From: Planctomycetota bacterium
Lineage (GTDB): Bacteria > Planctomycetota > Planctomycetia > Pirellulales > Pirellulaceae
Assembly (NCBI GenBank): GCA_014381825.1
Contig: JACNKX010000116.1
Location: 17,052-81,051, forward strand
DNA: 64,000 nucleotides
Direction: 5' to 3'
Below the pieces are notes generated by a model. That model ran no database searches. It was not told the origin of the DNA and worked only from the letters and a program-made list of their open reading frames with translations. This document shows, one piece after another, positions 44,232 to 53,420 of the stretch (positions are counted from its first letter, which is position 1; the number at the start of each line of letters is the position of its first letter). The position numbers were made by a program, and so were the translations under genes.

Positions 44232-44292
44232 CGAAGAGTTTCCCCGAGGCGCGACAACGTCTGACACCTGTACGAATGCGAAAGGGTTTCCG

Positions 44293-45795
44293 ATGGGCTC
44301 ATCATTTGACCGCCGACAGCTCTTGAAGGCGGCCACCGTCGCAGGGTTTGGGACAGCGACCGCAACCGGCACCGAGCCGTCTAGTGAGCATGAGAAAGAG
44401 CTTGCAAAGCCAGGCTCGGTCGACTGGCAACTAACGCGCGCGAGAATCAACCAAGGCAACTATCGGACGTCGCTAATCGAAGGCTACTGTTCGCATCAGT
44501 CGGTCGAGGTCGGCGACCAGCTGAAAATATTCGTCAGCACGGATCCGGCTCGCAATTTCAATCTCGACATCTATCGAATGGGCTATTACGAAGGAGCTGG
44601 CGCGAAGTTGATGCAGACGCATGGGCCGCTCACCGGAACGGTACAACCGACACCAGAGATAGGCGACAAACGGTTGCGTGAATGCGATTGGGAACCAAGT
44701 CTTGAGATCGAGATTCCCGATTCGTGGATCAGCGGCGTTTACCTTGGAAAGCTAACGACCGTGCCAGAAGGCGACGAGCCGTATTGGCAGAGCTATGTCA
44801 TCTTCATCGTGCGCGATCAACGCAAAGCCGATATCCTGTTTCAGTGTTCAGACAACACTTGGCAAGCCTACAATCGCTGGCCCGTCAACGAATCGCTTTA
44901 CACGCATCCCGACGGAGCCCACGCGCCGGACGTGGCGTCTAGCTTCGATCGGCCCTACGGAAAATATTGTCAAATCTTCGACCATCCGCTGTCGATTGGG
45001 TCCGGCGAGTTTCTGCTATGGGAGTATCCGCTTTGTTACTGGCTCGAGAAGCAGGGCTATGACGTCACCTATTGCAGTAACAGCGACGTTGTCGATCCGT
45101 CGTTCGTGACGCGCGCGAAGTGCTTTTTAAGCGTGGGCCACGACGAGTATTGGGATTTGGCTCAGTATCAAACCATTGAGAGAGCGATTGATGAAGGTGT
45201 GAACGTGTTGTGGTTGAGCGGAAATTCGGTCTACATGGTCAGCGAGTTCTCAAACAACGCCAACAGTCAGCAGCGACGAAGGATCGAACGCGTCGCGAGC
45301 TATGGACCATTGCGCGACGAAGAGTTGAAAAGTTACGGAAAGATTCTGGGCCCGTTTGATACGAGCGGTCCCGATGAACGAAGGATCATCGGAGCAAGAA
45401 CGGTCGTTCCCTTTAATGGAGGTGGCGATTGGGTATGCACCAAGCCGGATCATTGGATCTTCGCCGGTACGGAAATGAACAGTGGTGAAGCGATCCCCGG
45501 CCTTATCGGCTGGGAGTTTCACGGCGATCCAGATGTTGCACGTGCTGGGCTGGAAATCGTTGGCGAGGGGAACGTATGGGCAGGCGGAACGCGTCGTGGT
45601 CAGTGGGCATCAACGATCTTTCCCGGACCGAAAGACAACTTCGTTTTCAATGCGTCTACGATCTATTGGGCTCAGGGACTTGCATCACCGCCAGGGCATC
45701 TCCTTCCCTGGTCACATTGGTCACGGCCACACGGACCTGATTCGCGGGTGCAACAAATCACAGAGAATCTGCTGCGACGTGCTTGTAGCTCGTGA
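44293..45795 (+). CDS. N,N-dimethylformamidase large-subunit-like protein with Tat-like signal
   Basis: 500 residues from ATG 44293 (AAAGGG seven bases upstream); a longer frame from 44080 overlaps the FIST gene and is rejected. The N-terminus DRRQLLKAATVAGFG is Tat-like. The body (YCSHQSVEVGDQLKIFVST, FNLDIYRMGYYEGAGAKLM, ILFQCSDNTWQAYNRWPVNESLY, YDVTYCSNSDVVD, FLSVGHDEYWDLAQ, IPGLIGWEFHGDPD) matches the large-subunit C-terminal region of N,N-dimethylformamidase, whose iron is held by two Tyr and a Glu. Tyr in TWQAYN and HDEYW and Glu in GWEF are candidates, by position only. The small subunit is absent, so substrate is open; many such homologues are annotated only by family. Confidence 0.75.
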   Translation: MGSSFDRRQLLKAATVAGFGTATATGTEPSSEHEKELAKPGSVDWQLTRARINQGNYRTSLIEGYCSHQSVEVGDQLKIFVSTDPARNFNLDIYRMGYYEGAGAKLMQTHGPLTGTVQPTPEIGDKRLRECDWEPSLEIEIPDSWISGVYLGKLTTVPEGDEPYWQSYVIFIVRDQRKADILFQCSDNTWQAYNRWPVNESLYTHPDGAHAPDVASSFDRPYGKYCQIFDHPLSIGSGEFLLWEYPLCYWLEKQGYDVTYCSNSDVVDPSFVTRAKCFLSVGHDEYWDLAQYQTIERAIDEGVNVLWLSGNSVYMVSEFSNNANSQQRRRIERVASYGPLRDEELKSYGKILGPFDTSGPDERRIIGARTVVPFNGGGDWVCTKPDHWIFAGTEMNSGEAIPGLIGWEFHGDPDVARAGLEIVGEGNVWAGGTRRGQWASTIFPGPKDNFVFNASTIYWAQGLASPPGHLLPWSHWSRPHGPDSRVQQITENLLRRACSS

Positions 45796-45867
45796 CAGCT
45801 GCCTTACCCCGCAGCAATGTGTCGCGTATGCTGTGAAGGGCAGATGGCACTGGCGATGAGAAAATAA

Positions 45868-46230
45868 ATGGATAAGAAACTCGATTGGAATTGCGCTCTC
45901 GATGCGGTTGGTGGCAGCGCTGAACTACTGGTCGAATTGGTGACCATCTTTTTCGAAGAGTATCCCAAGTTGATCGACGGAATCCGATCTTCCATCGAGT
46001 CGCATGACTTGGTCGAACTTCGGAGATTTGCCCATACGTTGAAAGGCTGTTTGCGATACTTCGGCCCGACACATGCAAGCGACCTATCGTTCGAACTCGA
46101 AGCTATGGGACGCGATGGCCAGATTGAACGCGCGACCGAAGTGCTCAGCGATTTGCAAATCGAAATGGAAACTTTGTTTCCCGAACTGAAGGCATTCGTC
46201 GCATCACAATCTTCAGATTCCGACGCTTAA
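45868..46230 (+). CDS. Stand-alone Hpt phosphotransfer protein
   Basis: 120 residues forming one helical bundle. RRFAHTLKGCLRYFG carries the phospho-acceptor His56 in the H-x-L-K-G motif, and the following helix has ELEAMGRDGQ. Hpt proteins pass phosphoryl groups between receiver domains of hybrid histidine kinases. No kinase or receiver gene with a full motif is next to it, so its partners are elsewhere. It is 13 bases upstream of the deacylase gene. Confidence 0.9.
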   Translation: MDKKLDWNCALDAVGGSAELLVELVTIFFEEYPKLIDGIRSSIESHDLVELRRFAHTLKGCLRYFGPTHASDLSFELEAMGRDGQIERATEVLSDLQIEMETLFPELKAFVASQSSDSDA

Positions 46231-46243
46231 CGGCGAGGCTCCC

Positions 46244-47809
46244 TTGTTCGATACGATAATTCGCAACGGTGAAGTGATCGACGGAACGAATAGGCCTCGA
46301 TTTCGAGCCGATGTTGGATTGCAAGGAGATCGAATTGCAGCGATTGGCGATCTGACCAAGGCCACGGCGGGCGCGATCATCGATGCCTCGAACAAAATCG
46401 TAGCCCCCGGATTTATCGACGTTCATAACCATAGCGATGGTTGGCTGCTAAAGACGCCACACTTCACCGCCAAGACGCTGCAGGGTTTTACTACTGAGAT
46501 TCTGATGGCCGACGGGATTTCCTACGCGCCGGTCAGCGCGAGTACCGCTTCGCAATGGATGTTTTATCTGCGAGCGTTAAACGGCTTGCGGCTCGACGAA
46601 TATCGCGGATGGGAGAGTTGGGGCGAGTACATGCAGCAGCTGAATGGACACGCTGCGCAAAACGCGGCAGCGCATCTGCCGTACGCTAACATCCGCTCGA
46701 TGATCTGTGGCTTTGGGCGAAACGTCGTCGATGATTTCCAGATGCGTCAGATTCAAAACGAGATACGTCGCGGGATGGAAGAAGGTGCCGTCGGCCTGTC
46801 GACAGGACTCGACTATATCGTGCAATGCTTCTCGACGACCGACGAGCTAGTCGAAGCTTGCTCGGCCATGTCCGATTATGGCGGCATCTATGTGACGCAT
46901 GTTCGATACAAGAAGGGGCTGTTTCCTGCACTGAACGAAGCGATCGAGATCGGTCGACGAGCGAATGTCCCGGTGCATATCTCCCACCTCAAAGTGCAGG
47001 CTCCGTACACACACGAACAAGTCTTTGAACTGCTTGCTAAAGCTCGACGCGACGTTGACATAACGTTCGACGTCTATCCGTATCAACCGGGATCGACGAT
47101 GTTGAGTTACTTCCTGCCTTACGACGCGTGGGAGGACGGCCCGATCGCAGCAATGGATCGGTTGCATCAACCGGAGATTCGTCATCGATTCAGCGAAGGC
47201 CTGAACGCGTTACGCCTCGACCTCGACCACATCCGTATCGCGTGGGTCGGCAGTAAGGAGAATTCGCATCACCAAGGCACGACGTTGCAAGAGTACGTCA
47301 ACCAATCTGGGAAATCGGCCGATGTCGCGCTGTTCGAGCTGTTGATCGAAGAGCGACTTGCCGTGCTGTGCGTGATGGAGGAAGGCGACGACGCGCTCAT
47401 CTGGCCGTTTCTGCAGCACGAGCTGTTCATGATGGGAACGGACGGTATCTACTTCCCGGATGCCCAAGTGCATCCTCGCGTATACGGCGCCGTCGGCAGA
47501 ATCCTTGGTCGCTGTGTTCGCGATTTGAAGCTATTCACGCTTGAAGAAGCCGTGACCAAGCTAACTAGCGTCGCTGCCAAAAGATTCAAGCTCGTCGATC
47601 GAGGAACTTTGGCACCGGCTAAGTTCGCCGACGTTGTTGTGTTCGATCCGCAGACAGTCGCTGACGAGGCAACGTTTGAATCTCCGAATGTGCCGACGAC
47701 AGGCATCGAGCATGTCTTTGTCAATGGAGAAGCGATCGTTCGCGATGGCGAGCCGCTGCTTGCTAAGTCAGAGCAAATGCCCGGACGGTTTCTGCGATTT
47801 GGCAAGTAA
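46244..47809 (+). CDS. D-aminoacylase-like amidohydrolase with altered metal ligand
   Basis: 521 residues. TTG start at 46244 behind GCGAGG. N-terminal beta barrel (MFDTIIRNGEVIDGTNRPRF), then VAPGFIDVHNHSDG with metal His61 and His63, later VPVHISHLKV and ending region KYFADVVVFDPQTV (AKFADVVVFD), the pattern of N-acyl-D-amino-acid deacylases of the amidohydrolase superfamily. The usual bridging Cys (G-N-C-G motif) is replaced here by A-D-G (EILMADGISYAP). Such enzymes hydrolyse N-acyl-D-amino acids or D-peptides. Cytoplasmic. Convergent with the DUF1501 gene at 12 bases. Confidence 0.8.
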   Translation: MFDTIIRNGEVIDGTNRPRFRADVGLQGDRIAAIGDLTKATAGAIIDASNKIVAPGFIDVHNHSDGWLLKTPHFTAKTLQGFTTEILMADGISYAPVSASTASQWMFYLRALNGLRLDEYRGWESWGEYMQQLNGHAAQNAAAHLPYANIRSMICGFGRNVVDDFQMRQIQNEIRRGMEEGAVGLSTGLDYIVQCFSTTDELVEACSAMSDYGGIYVTHVRYKKGLFPALNEAIEIGRRANVPVHISHLKVQAPYTHEQVFELLAKARRDVDITFDVYPYQPGSTMLSYFLPYDAWEDGPIAAMDRLHQPEIRHRFSEGLNALRLDLDHIRIAWVGSKENSHHQGTTLQEYVNQSGKSADVALFELLIEERLAVLCVMEEGDDALIWPFLQHELFMMGTDGIYFPDAQVHPRVYGAVGRILGRCVRDLKLFTLEEAVTKLTSVAAKRFKLVDRGTLAPAKFADVVVFDPQTVADEATFESPNVPTTGIEHVFVNGEAIVRDGEPLLAKSEQMPGRFLRFGK

Positions 47810-47821
47810 GCGGCGAATCGA

Positions 47822-49141
47822 TTACATCCATTCGCGGATTGGTTTGCCTTCGATCAAGCGGACCGGGCGGCCGTCTGGGGCGCGAGCGATTAGGTCGTGC
47901 GGGATGCGGAGTTTCGAATAGATCGTGGTCGCAATGTCGTCGCTCCAGTACTCGTCGCGCGTCACGTATCCGCCTTCGCCGTCGGTCGTGCCAAGAACGT
48001 GCCCGGCTGGTACGCCAGCTCCAGCCATGATTGCGAAACCTGCTGTCGCCCAGTGGTCGCGCCCGCTAGCCGAGTTGATATTTGGAGTGCGACCGAAATC
48101 CGTCAGCCAACAGACGAGTGTCGTCTCGAGCAGGCCGCGGTCTTCCAGATCCGTCAGCAACTGTGGCAATGCTTGATCGACGGGTGGGATGCGTGAATCT
48201 TTGAGCGACTTGAAGTTATTTTGATGCGTATCCCAACCGCCATCGGTGACCGTGACGAATCGAACGCCTGCTTCGATCAAACGTCGAGCCAACAAGCAGC
48301 TCTGTCCAAACCGATGCTTGCCGTAGCCTTCACGAAGCTTCTCGTCTTCTGACGCGATGTCGAACGCTTGCTTTGTCTCTTGTGCGGTGATCATGTTCAA
48401 GGCGGTTTCATACTGCTCGTCGATCGCTTTGAATGCTGCGGGTTGAATGTCGGATTGACGTTGCAGTTGGTCAACGGTGGCGAGCATCCTCTTGCGACGA
48501 TCAACGCGATCCAACGAGATGCCACTTGGCGGTGTGATATCGCGAACCGTGAACTTGTCGCTGTTGGGATCGGAATCGATGACGAACGGGTTGTATTCGT
48601 GTCCGAGTACGCCGGCCTTGCCACCACCAAATCGACTGTCAACGTTCGTGCCGAGTTGAACAAAGGGAGGCATCGCCGTCTTGAAGCCATGATGGTAGCT
48701 CATCACCGAACCATAGGTGGGATAAGCTACCGATTGATTGAACCGGCGTCCAGACATGACCCACTGATCGGCCGATCCGTGGCTGCCATTACGCGGATTC
48801 CAGCCTCGCAGCAACGCGAAGCGATCGGCGTGCTTGGCCATGTTTGGGCAGATCTCGGTGAACTTGATTCCTGGAATCGCCGTGTCGATCACACCGAACT
48901 CGCCACGCACGGCCACCGGAGCATCCGGCTTGGGGTCGTAGGTGTCGTGGTGACTGGTTCCACCGCGAGTCCAGATGACAATGCAGTTGATGTCCGATTC
49001 GTGCCGCCCTTGCGCTGCCGCAAGTTGCTTGCTCGCCATCGCAAGGGGCAGCGAAACACCAAGTCCAGCGAGGGCGCCGACTTGTAGAAAGCTTCTGCGT
49101 GAAGCCTGATCGTGATTAACGCCGGTGGGCAGAGTCAGCAT
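47822..49141 (-). CDS. DUF1501 exported protein
   Basis: 439 residues. Tat signal (ASRRSFLQVGALAGLGVSLPLAMA). Diagnostic DUF1501 stretches are CIVIWTRGGTSHHDTYDPKPDAP, FALLRGWNPRNGSHGSADQW, VTVTDGGWDTHQNNF and LLETTLVCWLTDFGRTPN, followed by GRDHWATAGFAIM. The fold is related to alkaline phosphatase/sulfatase. In planctomycetes such genes usually pair with DUF1549/DUF1553 cytochrome genes, but here none is adjacent. The C-terminal LIEGKPIREWM is typical. Function unknown. Confidence 0.9.
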   Translation of the reverse strand: MLTLPTGVNHDQASRRSFLQVGALAGLGVSLPLAMASKQLAAAQGRHESDINCIVIWTRGGTSHHDTYDPKPDAPVAVRGEFGVIDTAIPGIKFTEICPNMAKHADRFALLRGWNPRNGSHGSADQWVMSGRRFNQSVAYPTYGSVMSYHHGFKTAMPPFVQLGTNVDSRFGGGKAGVLGHEYNPFVIDSDPNSDKFTVRDITPPSGISLDRVDRRKRMLATVDQLQRQSDIQPAAFKAIDEQYETALNMITAQETKQAFDIASEDEKLREGYGKHRFGQSCLLARRLIEAGVRFVTVTDGGWDTHQNNFKSLKDSRIPPVDQALPQLLTDLEDRGLLETTLVCWLTDFGRTPNINSASGRDHWATAGFAIMAGAGVPAGHVLGTTDGEGGYVTRDEYWSDDIATTIYSKLRIPHDLIARAPDGRPVRLIEGKPIREWM

Positions 49142-49353
49142 CGTGGTGATCTCGTTGTGGGAGGTAGCATCGGGAGGGCTCGAATGGGTGTTCGAGGCGA
49201 TGTCTGGAAGGCACCGCTATCATAGCAAGTCATTCAGCACGTTCAAAGTGAATAATCCAACCAATCGCATGGTGCTGACCCCCGATCGGGCCGCCCTGGA
49301 CAGGCTGGTTCGATTACCGCGAGAATGACGTCGGGCCGAAGGATTGCAACAAC

Positions 49354-50064
49354 ATGGCACATGAAGACTTCGATATCGACAGCTTGGCTGCCTATCTCCA
49401 TCTGACGCCACCTCAAGTGGCAAAGATGGCGGGCCGCGACAGATTGCCTGGCCGAAAGGTCGGTGGGCAATGGCGATTCTCTCAGGCCGAGATCCATCAC
49501 TGGTTGGAAGAGCGAATCGGCGCTTCAGACGAGAGCGCGCTGCTCAAAGTCGAAGGAGTGTTGGAGCGCGCGGCGGAAGGGGAGTCGGAAGCTGCCGTTT
49601 CGATTGCTTCCTTGTTGTCGGTGGAAGCGATCGAAGTGCCGCTGGCGGCAAAGACTCGGAACTCCGCCATCACTTCCATGGTCGAGCTAGCATCTCGCAC
49701 TGGTTTGCTGTGGGACCCAGAGAAGATGACGGAAGCCATTCGCGCCCGCGAGACATTGCATCCGACGGCGCTGGACAACGGCGTCGCCCTTCTTCATCCG
49801 CGTCGCCCGATGCCCACCGCGCTTGCCGAGCCGATGATCGCACTCGGTCGAACGCATCACGGCATTCCGTTTGGAGGGCCGCGAGGAATGCTTACCGACG
49901 TCTTTTTTCTAATTTGCTCTTTCGATGATCGTGGACATCTGCGAACACTTGCAAGATTGAGCCGGTTGGTCGGAGACCCCGAATTCCTGGCGGCGCTGCG
50001 TGACGCGGAGAATCCTACCGCCACGCACGAACGTATTGTGGACTTTGAAAGTCGAATCCCCTGA
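49354..50064 (+). CDS. HTH-excisionase-like domain fused to PTS EIIA
   Basis: 236 residues. Residues about 7-52 (DSLAAYLHLTPPQVAKMAGRDRLPGRKVGGQWRFSQAEI) are a MerR/excisionase-type helix-turn-helix. A linker leads to a PTS EIIA type-2 (nitrogen PTS-like) domain at about 88-230 with IPHG-like region ALLHPRR, where His148 would be the phosphorylated residue. Such proteins probably join carbohydrate/nitrogen PTS phosphorylation to gene control. The following gene overlaps it (TGATG), so the two are coupled. Confidence 0.82.
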   Translation: MAHEDFDIDSLAAYLHLTPPQVAKMAGRDRLPGRKVGGQWRFSQAEIHHWLEERIGASDESALLKVEGVLERAAEGESEAAVSIASLLSVEAIEVPLAAKTRNSAITSMVELASRTGLLWDPEKMTEAIRARETLHPTALDNGVALLHPRRPMPTALAEPMIALGRTHHGIPFGGPRGMLTDVFFLICSFDDRGHLRTLARLSRLVGDPEFLAALRDAENPTATHERIVDFESRIP

Positions 50065-50891
50065 TGACAGCGCAACGAGTCTTCTTTGTCGGCGATCCAT
50101 CGCACGGCGAGTTTCATGAGCCCGTCGCTTGGTTGCGCGAGTACTGTGATCTCGCGATCTTTGAACAGATGGACATCGCACGTGCCGAGTTGGCGGCTGC
50201 CGACGATCCACCCGATGTCGTCATCGTCGCGGCGGCGACACCTGGCATCTATTCGCAACAGGATGTCGCTGCACTGCTTCGGTTGGCTCCTCTCGCACAG
50301 TTCATTGGATTGATGGGCGGATGGTGCGAAGGCGAACTGCGTACCGGTCAGCCTTGGCAAGGCGTCACTCGAGTTTATTGGCACGAGTTCGTGCCGCGCA
50401 TGTCAGTGGAATTGATGGGCGTTAATCGACGAGGCCGATTAGCGATGCCGCGGACTTTCACCGAATCGGAACTCAGCGGCATCGCTGTTCCATCGCCTGA
50501 GAACGGCCAACGCGGTCTGGTTGTAATCCGAGCGACAACGCTCGAGGCTTACGATGCAATCGCCGAGGCGTGTCACGTGATTGGCCATTCAACCGTTTGG
50601 GCGAGTCCGCGGCAGCCAGCTTTCGTGATGGGGCCTGCCGTCGCGATTTGGGATGTGTCGCGTTCGATCGAGTTAGACACACTCGAACTTGTCGCATTTG
50701 TGAAGCAAGTTCATCAAGTACCGCTCATCACGTTGATCGGTTTTCCGCGCGAGTCTGATCGGCAAGTTGCATTGAATTGCGGCGCAACCTCCGTGGTTTC
50801 GAAGCCTTACTTGCTGCAGGAATTGTGGACGGAGTTGACACGTGTGACGTCAGCATGCCAAACGGTCGACGATCGCATCTCGGCGGCGTAG
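50064..50891 (+). CDS. Receiver-like protein coupled to PTS EIIA, function unknown
   Basis: 275 residues. Two Rossmann/receiver-like segments are visible: residues 1-120 (RVFFVGDPSHGEFHEPV, DVVIVAAATPGIYSQQDVAAL) and about 145-265 (RGLVVIRATTLEAYDAIAE, FVMGPAVAIWDVSRSIE, PLITLIGFPRESDRQVALNCGATSVVSKPYLLQEL). The second has the end signature of CheY-like domains (xxKPYxxxEL) but lacks a clear phospho-Asp on strand 3 (AIWDVS is a candidate). I read it as a degenerate receiver pair that could signal with the upstream PTS protein. No known family recognised. Confidence 0.55.
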   Translation: MTAQRVFFVGDPSHGEFHEPVAWLREYCDLAIFEQMDIARAELAAADDPPDVVIVAAATPGIYSQQDVAALLRLAPLAQFIGLMGGWCEGELRTGQPWQGVTRVYWHEFVPRMSVELMGVNRRGRLAMPRTFTESELSGIAVPSPENGQRGLVVIRATTLEAYDAIAEACHVIGHSTVWASPRQPAFVMGPAVAIWDVSRSIELDTLELVAFVKQVHQVPLITLIGFPRESDRQVALNCGATSVVSKPYLLQELWTELTRVTSACQTVDDRISAA

Positions 50892-50928
50892 GGCCGTGCA
50901 TCTTCGTTGTTTGCTCTGCGAGCAGCGG

Positions 50929-53229
50929 CTACTCGTCCGCGTAAACCTTCGTGCTTTCCTGCTTGGTGACAGGCGTTGTTACGTCGTCGCTGGCGAGTTG
51001 CACCGCAATCACGTGATCACCCGCTCCGATGCCTCGCGCCGCAATGCGATAGATGACCTCGTCGCGCGGCGCGATTCTCGCGAGTGGTTCCATGAAGACG
51101 TTTTGACCTTCGACGATCACCTTTGTGGGGCCGTCACCGCTGATCGGTGTCAGCTGGTCGGGCATTGCTGCAGCGATCTGGACGTTTGTTGCGACTTTGT
51201 TACCGTTATTCACAATCCGAATTTCGTACATCGTTTCGCTACCGACCTCGATCGGATCGTGAACGTCCTGCACGCTGAACGCCAATTCGGTCAGGGCTTG
51301 AACGTTGGTTGTGTGTTCAGATTCTGCTGCCAAGTTCTGACTTGCCGTTCCCTCCGCCAATAGCTTTTGCTCGCCGGTTTCGATTGGCAACGCCGTCAAT
51401 TGAACGCTTCCACGATCCCCGGCAGGAAGTTCAGCCAAGCTCCAATAAACCGCATGACGCCGCGGGTCGTAGCTCCCTTTATTGTCAGCCGAAACATACT
51501 TCAGACCCTTGGGAAGGAGGGTTACGAGTTCGACATCGTAGGCTGTCGACGTTCCTGGATTTGAAACGGCGACGTCGTAGGTTACTTTGCGTTCTAGATA
51601 ACGGGTGCGCGGACCACCGATGGCAACTTGCAAATCGGGTGCGATCACTTCGAGTGTCGCTTGATCTGTCACGTCAATCCCAGCATCAGCTTTAACTCGC
51701 AGCAGATTATTCACCATGCCCGCTTTGTCGGCTCGCAACAGCAGTGTGACTCTTTTCTCTTCCTGCGGACGAAGTGTTCCGATCTCGTACTCGAGTCGGT
51801 CACCGTCGACGTGAGCCAATCCGGCGGGGACATCTTCTTCAATAACGATCCCGGTCGTCGCTCCACTGCCGGGATTTGACAGAGTAATCTCGAAGATAAC
51901 ATCGTCACCGATCAGAACCTTCTCGGGACCCGTATGTTTGACAACGAGTTCAGGTTTCGTGCTGATCGAGCGGACCGAGGCCTGAGCGCGGAACGTGACG
52001 TTCGCAGTGCTGCCGACTACACCCTCGACTATCGACTCTAATTCGATCGAAACCTGTGCCTGGTCACCTGGTTCCAGATCACCTAGCTGCCACACCATAT
52101 TGCCATCCGCAGTCTGGTCGAAATCGGGCGATGCATCGACGAGTTTCATTCCTTGCGGCACGCGATCGGTCACGACGACGCCATGGGCCGTCTCATTACC
52201 CACGTTTTGAACAAAGATCTTGTACGGAGCCGCTTGCCCGACGCTGACTTCGTCGGGGCCCTGCTTCTCAAAGGTGAGCTTCGGGCTTTGGATGCCTTCA
52301 AGATCACGATCGCCGGGGGTGTCGGAAGTGAGGGGCGATGGTACGAGTGCGGCTGTGGAGCCACCGGGGGCGTACGTTGCAGACGCGGTCGGACGCTCGA
52401 TGGTCGAGCTGTTCGACAATAGCGGTTGCTGCGCTGCCGGAGGCGCTAGTTCGACGGGAGCGTAGCTTGAACGAGCAGGTATTTCGTCACGCGACAGGGG
52501 TGGCGGTTCGATTGTTCCATCGTTGCTCGCAATGGGCGCGGGCGACTGATAAAGAGGTGATTCTGATGAATCGCCATTCACTAGCTCCGGCGCAGATTCA
52601 GAGGGAGGAGCGGGACGCCCGGGCGCTGCGCTCTTAGATGCACCATCTCCATAGCCGCCGAAACGGTCTTCCGATTCTGTTGCAGCCAATTCTTGTGGTG
52701 ATCGCAGCGAGGCTCCGGTACCGTCCACGCCGTCAGTCGCGTCGCCGTATCGACTCGCGTACGGTGATGATTCGGTTGACTCTGCTGTCGAATACTCGCT
52801 TGTATAAACGCTGGTTGGCGCGTAGGAGCTTTGAGGAGTTGACTGTGGGCGCTCGGGTGAATCTTGCGTCGTATCGGTATCCGTATCATTAATCGAGTAG
52901 CTTGCTGGCGAACTGGCGTACGACGATGCAGGTGGGCCGACGAACTTCGCGGAACTTGCAACCTCGTCGGTTTCTAGTTCATTGGAGTAGATCGCTACGT
53001 TTGTCGGTGCGGCGGAGTTCAGGTTGGAGCCATCTTCACTTCCGTAAGAGTTGTCTGAGATCGGGATTGGTCGTGGCAATTCGCCGCTCGCGGTCGGTGC
53101 TTCGGTCGTAGTGGTGACCGCCGTTGGATCTTCTGAAGTCGTACCACTCCTCTGTGCGACCAAGACTCCCGCGCCGCCAACTCCCAGAATTCCAGCGACC
53201 AAACCGAGACGCATCCACAACCGCTTCAT
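50929..53229 (-). CDS. DUF11-domain surface protein with N-terminal anchor
   Basis: 766 residues. N-terminal hydrophobic segment (LGLVAGILGVGGAGVLVA, about 8-26) anchors or exports the protein. A long Ser/Pro/Thr-rich disordered stretch (to about 320) follows. Four DUF11-like immunoglobulin repeats then occur: near 325 (GPDEVSVGQAAPYKIFVQNVGNETA), near 430 (HTGPEKVLIGDDVIFEITLSNPGSG), near 550 (RKVTYDVAVSNPGTSTA) and near 660 (VGSETMYEIRIVNNGN). Related to chlamydial OmcB-like repeats; structural role likely. Different from the LEPR-XLL giant: it lacks that signal. Located between the receiver-like gene and the methyltransferase cluster. Confidence 0.8.
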   Translation of the reverse strand: MKRLWMRLGLVAGILGVGGAGVLVAQRSGTTSEDPTAVTTTTEAPTASGELPRPIPISDNSYGSEDGSNLNSAAPTNVAIYSNELETDEVASSAKFVGPPASSYASSPASYSINDTDTDTTQDSPERPQSTPQSSYAPTSVYTSEYSTAESTESSPYASRYGDATDGVDGTGASLRSPQELAATESEDRFGGYGDGASKSAAPGRPAPPSESAPELVNGDSSESPLYQSPAPIASNDGTIEPPPLSRDEIPARSSYAPVELAPPAAQQPLLSNSSTIERPTASATYAPGGSTAALVPSPLTSDTPGDRDLEGIQSPKLTFEKQGPDEVSVGQAAPYKIFVQNVGNETAHGVVVTDRVPQGMKLVDASPDFDQTADGNMVWQLGDLEPGDQAQVSIELESIVEGVVGSTANVTFRAQASVRSISTKPELVVKHTGPEKVLIGDDVIFEITLSNPGSGATTGIVIEEDVPAGLAHVDGDRLEYEIGTLRPQEEKRVTLLLRADKAGMVNNLLRVKADAGIDVTDQATLEVIAPDLQVAIGGPRTRYLERKVTYDVAVSNPGTSTAYDVELVTLLPKGLKYVSADNKGSYDPRRHAVYWSLAELPAGDRGSVQLTALPIETGEQKLLAEGTASQNLAAESEHTTNVQALTELAFSVQDVHDPIEVGSETMYEIRIVNNGNKVATNVQIAAAMPDQLTPISGDGPTKVIVEGQNVFMEPLARIAPRDEVIYRIAARGIGAGDHVIAVQLASDDVTTPVTKQESTKVYADE

Positions 53230-53420
53230 TGCTTTGCTTCCAATTGAAGTGACCCGAACGGCGCGATGTCGACGAATAGACCAGCACGCCCAAAGAGCTG
53301 TATTCTCGAACGAGACTTACCAGCGATCGGTAAGTACCAAAATCGAATCCGCGGTGGAAGGTCACTTTATCGAGACACGACAGGCGCATGCGGCTGGATG
53401 AGCGAATGTCGGATTGCTCC

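Noticed and set aside
46226..46240. TTAACGGCGAGGC before the D-aminoacylase-like gene as a family 2 repeat
   Set aside because: Single short end with no inverted partner; it lies in the ribosome-binding region and may be chance.
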